Shown: piece after piece, positions 61,072 to 64,000 of the stretch
Numbering within the stretch: the stretch's first letter is position 1
Layout of the letters: every line of letters starts with the position of its first letter
Source: Mariniphaga sp041687255
GTDB taxonomy: Bacteria; Bacteroidota; Bacteroidia; Bacteroidales; Prolixibacteraceae
Direction: 5' to 3'
Length of the DNA stretch: 64,000 nucleotides
NCBI GenBank assembly: GCA_041687255.1
Contig: JAWLCL010000004.1
Coordinates: 62,001 to 126,000, forward strand
Translations under genes and position numbers: made by a program
The notes under the pieces: model-generated
Seen by the model: the letters and a program-made list of their open reading frames with translations, nothing else
The model's database searches: none
Told to the model about the DNA's origin: nothing

Positions 61072-61719
61072 TTATTCGAATTCTACCTTTCCAAAAAAAT
61101 CAGGGCGGTGATAATCTGGATTATCAGTTCCTATTGGGTTCCAGGTTATAAAATGAGGCTCGGCTGTCTCATCACCGCACTTGTAAAAATTGGCCGAAGC
61201 CTTCATCCCTTTCAGGGTGTCAACATTACTGTAGGCAAAACTGCCTATAGGAATCCGAATCATCATTTCCCAATTAAACTCTCCCGATTTATTCTCAAAA
61301 GGTTGATTTCCCAATGATGATTTTATGTCAATTTTTTCTACAATATTTGGATCTACAAACTTCCTGTTGTGCCTGCCTTCTCCCCATGCCAGATGGATTG
61401 TTCCAATGCAACTGAATTCAAAATTATAATAATGTTTTTTGTCGTGTGAAATAAAAAACTCTACACAACTGTCTTTATAAACCTCACCATTGGTCCGGGT
61501 TTCCTTTGCCCGTATATGATTCTCGTCAACATAAAATTTCAGCCAGATTTCACTTCCGGTATGACCAATCCTGAACCGGACACTGGGTTTATAACTGAAT
61601 TCTTTCCAGTTGATGACCTGTATGTTGTGAGTAACTGTATTATTTTCCAGCAAATGTTCCGCTTCTGCAAGTGAAATTTGTTTGTTAACCTGAATTTGTT
61701 TGATGAACAGCTGATTCAT
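61072..61719 (-). CDS. Carbohydrate-binding family 9-like protein
   Basis: A 215-residue beta-sandwich protein without a signal peptide. VRFRIGHTGSEIWLKFYVDENHIRA, a YKDSCVEFFISHD segment, YYNFEFSCIGTIHLAWGEG and FNWEMMIRIPIGSF correspond to the CBM9-like fold that binds sugar ends. The C-terminal ITWNPIGTDNPDYHRPDFFGKVEF is the family's closing motif. The lack of a signal peptide means it is not secreted by the usual route, which sets it apart from classical CBM9 modules attached to xylanases. Ligand unknown. Confidence 0.85.
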   Translation of the reverse strand: MNQLFIKQIQVNKQISLAEAEHLLENNTVTHNIQVINWKEFSYKPSVRFRIGHTGSEIWLKFYVDENHIRAKETRTNGEVYKDSCVEFFISHDKKHYYNFEFSCIGTIHLAWGEGRHNRKFVDPNIVEKIDIKSSLGNQPFENKSGEFNWEMMIRIPIGSFAYSNVDTLKGMKASANFYKCGDETAEPHFITWNPIGTDNPDYHRPDFFGKVEFE

Positions 61720-61961
61720 TGTTAGAATTTTAAAAATGTTTCTGTAAAGGTAATAATAGTTTTTATTAATTATTTTCCGTCAGCTTAATGTTTGGAGCGA
61801 ATTGTCTCCTGCATAAAGTGTATTTTATGTGGTCTATGGCCTGTCAAATGAAACTTCAACCTGTCACTTGTGAGATGTTTTAGATAGGGCCCTGGGAAAT
61901 GTATGTTCAAGGTATAATTTTTCGCTTCATTGAATCCATAACTTATACATTTACCTCTTTA
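61720..61961. other. Gene-free interval before the helicase promoter
   Basis: AT-rich, with no ORF longer than a few dozen codons and no tRNA or terminator seen. Confidence 0.4.
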
Positions 61962-61991
61962 TTGTCTTTTAATTTAACCTGATTATATTTG
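61962..61991 (+). promoter_or_regulatory. Promoter of the SNF2-family helicase gene
   Basis: TTG and TATATTTG separated by 19 bp match the Bacteroidota -33/-7 elements. The expected transcription start is about 25 bp before the ATG. Confidence 0.65.
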
Positions 61992-62023
61992 AGGTTCTTT
62001 TGTTGTAAAACCTTTATCCTTCA

Positions 62024-64000
62024 ATGGCAGATAAGGAATTTGTAATTGTATTAACGCAGCACCGGTTTCTGGGAAATATTTTCCTTCCTTACCTCATAAG
62101 GAAGGAAGAAAAATTCTATACTACAATTAAACTTGTTAAACCGGCTGATATTGGGAATGTGGATTACACATTCAGGCCCTACGAAAAAGAACTGGTGGAA
62201 CTTATCGACAGGTACAGCGATGAACGTTTAATGAAACAGTTTTCCCGTGCTGTTAATGTTTCGGAGTTTTACTCCAGGATGGAAACTTCAAGATTTCAAA
62301 AGCAGGTATCGCCTTACCTGGAACAACGCATGTGGGATGTTGCACATATTCTAATGCTGAGCCCTGTGCGGCTCTTAAATAAAGAAGTGAAATATGCCAA
62401 TCTCTATGATGAGGATGAAATAACTGTTCCTCCTTTTTTTGCAAGGCCGGTGTTTTATTTCGAACGCAAGCAAAACGAAACAAAATACCGGTTAAGGATT
62501 TTTTTGAACGAAAAGGAAATTCCTCTGCTTAACAGGAACATTACAGTTGTGACAAATTCTCCCTGTATTCTGGTTTCACGAAATCAAATGGTAATTTTCG
62601 ATAAGCTTAACGGAAAAAAGCTGCTGCCTTTTTTTACCAAAGAGTATGTATCGGTTCCCCATGCCATCGAAGAGGAATATTATTCGGGCTTTGTCAGAAA
62701 AACAATTCGTGATTATGATGTGATAACTGAAGGGTTTCAGTTGCTGGAAGGAGAAGTGGAAAAAAAGGCAACACTAACGCTTGAACACAACCTTAGGTAT
62801 GAGGCTAGCCTTGGGCTCAAATTTAACTATGGGGATGAATTTTTTTTGCTGAATTCACCACGGGAAGTGGCAGTGCAGTTTAGGAAAATTGATGATACTT
62901 TTCAGTTTAAAAAAATTAAACGCGACAGGAAATGGGAAAAATCGATTCTTGATAAACTGATAGCATTGGGTTTGGAAGAAAAGGACGGGTTTTTAGAGCC
63001 AACTCTTATGAACAATGCCGTGCAGGACAATTTATATGGTTTAATAAATTGGCTTAACAGGAACAGGCAGGAACTTAACGAAGCGGATGTAATTTTTGAA
63101 CAGGGAAACCTCGGGAAGAAGTATTTTACGGGGGAGCAAAATCTGGAGTTGAAAACCACCACTTCAGGCGACTGGTTCGATGTGTATGCAACCGTTACAT
63201 TCGGTCCTTTCAGCTTCTCGTTTATAAAACTGAAGAATAATATTTTGAACGATATCCGGGAGTTTGAATTGCCCAATGGTGAAATAGCCATAATCCCGGA
63301 AGAGTGGTTTGCCCGTTACAAAAGCCTTTTACCTTTTGCCCGGAGCAGAGAAGATAAGCTGCAGTTTGAAAAACATCACTATCCCCTTGTTCAGCAAATC
63401 TTAAAACCGGGTGAAGCATCAATCGTTGAAAAATTAACAAGACTATCATGGGTTGGGCAAAAGGTACAAATGCCGGAAGGACTGAAAGCAGAGCTAAGAA
63501 GCTACCAGAGGAAAGGCTTTGAATGGATGTACGGACTTCATGCCAACGGATTCGGAGGGTGCCTTGCTGATGACATGGGGCTGGGAAAGACATTGCAGAC
63601 ACTGACTCTGCTCCTGAAGTTAAGGCGGCAGGAAATGAGTCGGTGGCGTGTAAATAACCCCAGGAATTCCGGACAACTTGATCTTTTTGCATCTCCTGAA
63701 TCCCATGAACCTGGGCAGCCGGCCAGTCTTATTGTTTTGCCTACATCGCTGGTTCATAACTGGGAGGCTGAAATTCGCAGGTTTACACCTGTAATGAAGG
63801 TATATAAACATGTTGGTCAACAGCGAAAAACAGCAGCTGAGCTGGAAAATGCTGCTTTTTATTACGACATAATCTTAACTACATACGGAACCGTGAGGAA
63901 TGACGTGGAGGCAATCTCGCGGTTAAAATTCTTTTATCTTATTCTGGATGAAAGCCAGTATGTTAAAAATCCTTCCTCGAAAACCTACAAAGCTGTAATG
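62024..64000 (+). CDS. SNF2-family DNA-dependent ATPase, N-terminal part
   Basis: A long frame begins MADKEFVIVL and stays open to the window edge, so the 3' end is missing. The first 485 residues have no motif I recognise beyond a beta-rich region. The SNF2 helicase domain then starts at LRSYQRKGFEWM, with the Walker A region FGGCLADDMGLGKTLQTL at about 506, the LIVLPTSLVHNWEAEI block, and LILDESQYVKN as the Walker B (DESQ instead of DEAH, common in bacterial members). It likely moves protein from DNA or RNA; its partner is unknown. Confidence 0.9.
   Translation, partial: MADKEFVIVLTQHRFLGNIFLPYLIRKEEKFYTTIKLVKPADIGNVDYTFRPYEKELVELIDRYSDERLMKQFSRAVNVSEFYSRMETSRFQKQVSPYLEQRMWDVAHILMLSPVRLLNKEVKYANLYDEDEITVPPFFARPVFYFERKQNETKYRLRIFLNEKEIPLLNRNITVVTNSPCILVSRNQMVIFDKLNGKKLLPFFTKEYVSVPHAIEEEYYSGFVRKTIRDYDVITEGFQLLEGEVEKKATLTLEHNLRYEASLGLKFNYGDEFFLLNSPREVAVQFRKIDDTFQFKKIKRDRKWEKSILDKLIALGLEEKDGFLEPTLMNNAVQDNLYGLINWLNRNRQELNEADVIFEQGNLGKKYFTGEQNLELKTTTSGDWFDVYATVTFGPFSFSFIKLKNNILNDIREFELPNGEIAIIPEEWFARYKSLLPFARSREDKLQFEKHHYPLVQQILKPGEASIVEKLTRLSWVGQKVQMPEGLKAELRSYQRKGFEWMYGLHANGFGGCLADDMGLGKTLQTLTLLLKLRRQEMSRWRVNNPRNSGQLDLFASPESHEPGQPASLIVLPTSLVHNWEAEIRRFTPVMKVYKHVGQQRKTAAELENAAFYYDIILTTYGTVRNDVEAISRLKFFYLILDESQYVKNPSSKTYKAVM

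Overview
The window looks like a chromosomal segment of an anaerobic or facultatively anaerobic, probably marine or sediment, Bacteroidota (Marinilabiliales/Prolixibacteraceae-like; genus not determinable from the sequence). Supporting signs are several TAnnTTTG -7 promoter boxes with an upstream TTG, mostly no Shine-Dalgarno, secreted S1 sulfatases and GH29, an NrfHA nitrite ammonifier, a ferredoxin-dependent 2-oxoacid oxidoreductase, and the tail of the [FeFe]-hydrogenase maturase HydE at the left edge.

Layout. 0-7 kb: HydE tail, then a leftward nrfH-nrfA-porin-PepSY cluster, diverging from a second porin. 7-15.7 kb: a rightward aromatic-acid cluster (ACT protein, phenylacetate-CoA ligase, second ACT protein, prephenate dehydratase, flavodoxin, aminotransferase, Crp/Fnr regulator, four-subunit 2-oxoacid:ferredoxin oxidoreductase). 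15.7-25.6 kb: sugar activation: an SDR, then leftward galM, acyl-CoA ligase, a plant-glucuronokinase-like GHMP kinase and galU ending in a clear terminator, diverging from gntR-galK-MFS transporter. 25.7-29 kb: ettA, a long 11-bp-phased inverted repeat, two unknown genes. 29-44 kb: sulfated-glycan genes (four sulfatases, GH29 fucosidase, rhamnose/fucose mutarotase, GH99-like lipoprotein, extended transaldolase) mixed with an unusual Nramp homologue, an M20 peptidase and a GDP-mannose pyrophosphorylase. 43.9-60.2 kb: a ribose/riboside locus interrupted by a 3-kb AT-rich islet (HicAB, two acetyltransferases, two unknown envelope proteins). 60-64 kb: TspO-like protein, CBM9-like protein, and the start of an SNF2-family helicase that runs off the window.

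The most interesting system is the block at 48.9-60.2 kb. A LacI regulator with a perfect 18-bp palindromic operator precedes a DMT-type transporter, ribokinase, ADP-ribosylglycohydrolase lipoprotein, Tat-exported Gfo/Idh/MocA oxidoreductase, two DUF1593 (Sde182-type, nucleoside-hydrolase-like) proteins and a true nucleoside hydrolase. A Tat-exported aldo/keto reductase diverges from it, and a third DUF1593 paralogue lies beyond the islet. All the enzymes that would cut ribosides carry export signals; the transporter and kinase are membrane-bound and cytoplasmic. This reads as periplasmic cleavage of ribosides or ADP-ribosyl compounds, ribose uptake and phosphorylation. It resembles the rus ribose system of Bacteroides thetaiotaomicron but has no SusC/D pair in view and adds DUF1593 proteins and two exported oxidoreductases.

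Second in interest is the glucuronokinase-like kinase directly upstream of galU, a possible bacterial version of the plant salvage route from free glucuronate to UDP-glucuronate. Third is the aromatic-acid cluster, which has the parts needed to make phenylalanine-type amino acids from arylacetates by reductive carboxylation. Functions are assigned by reading motifs and family resemblance only; no database search was run.
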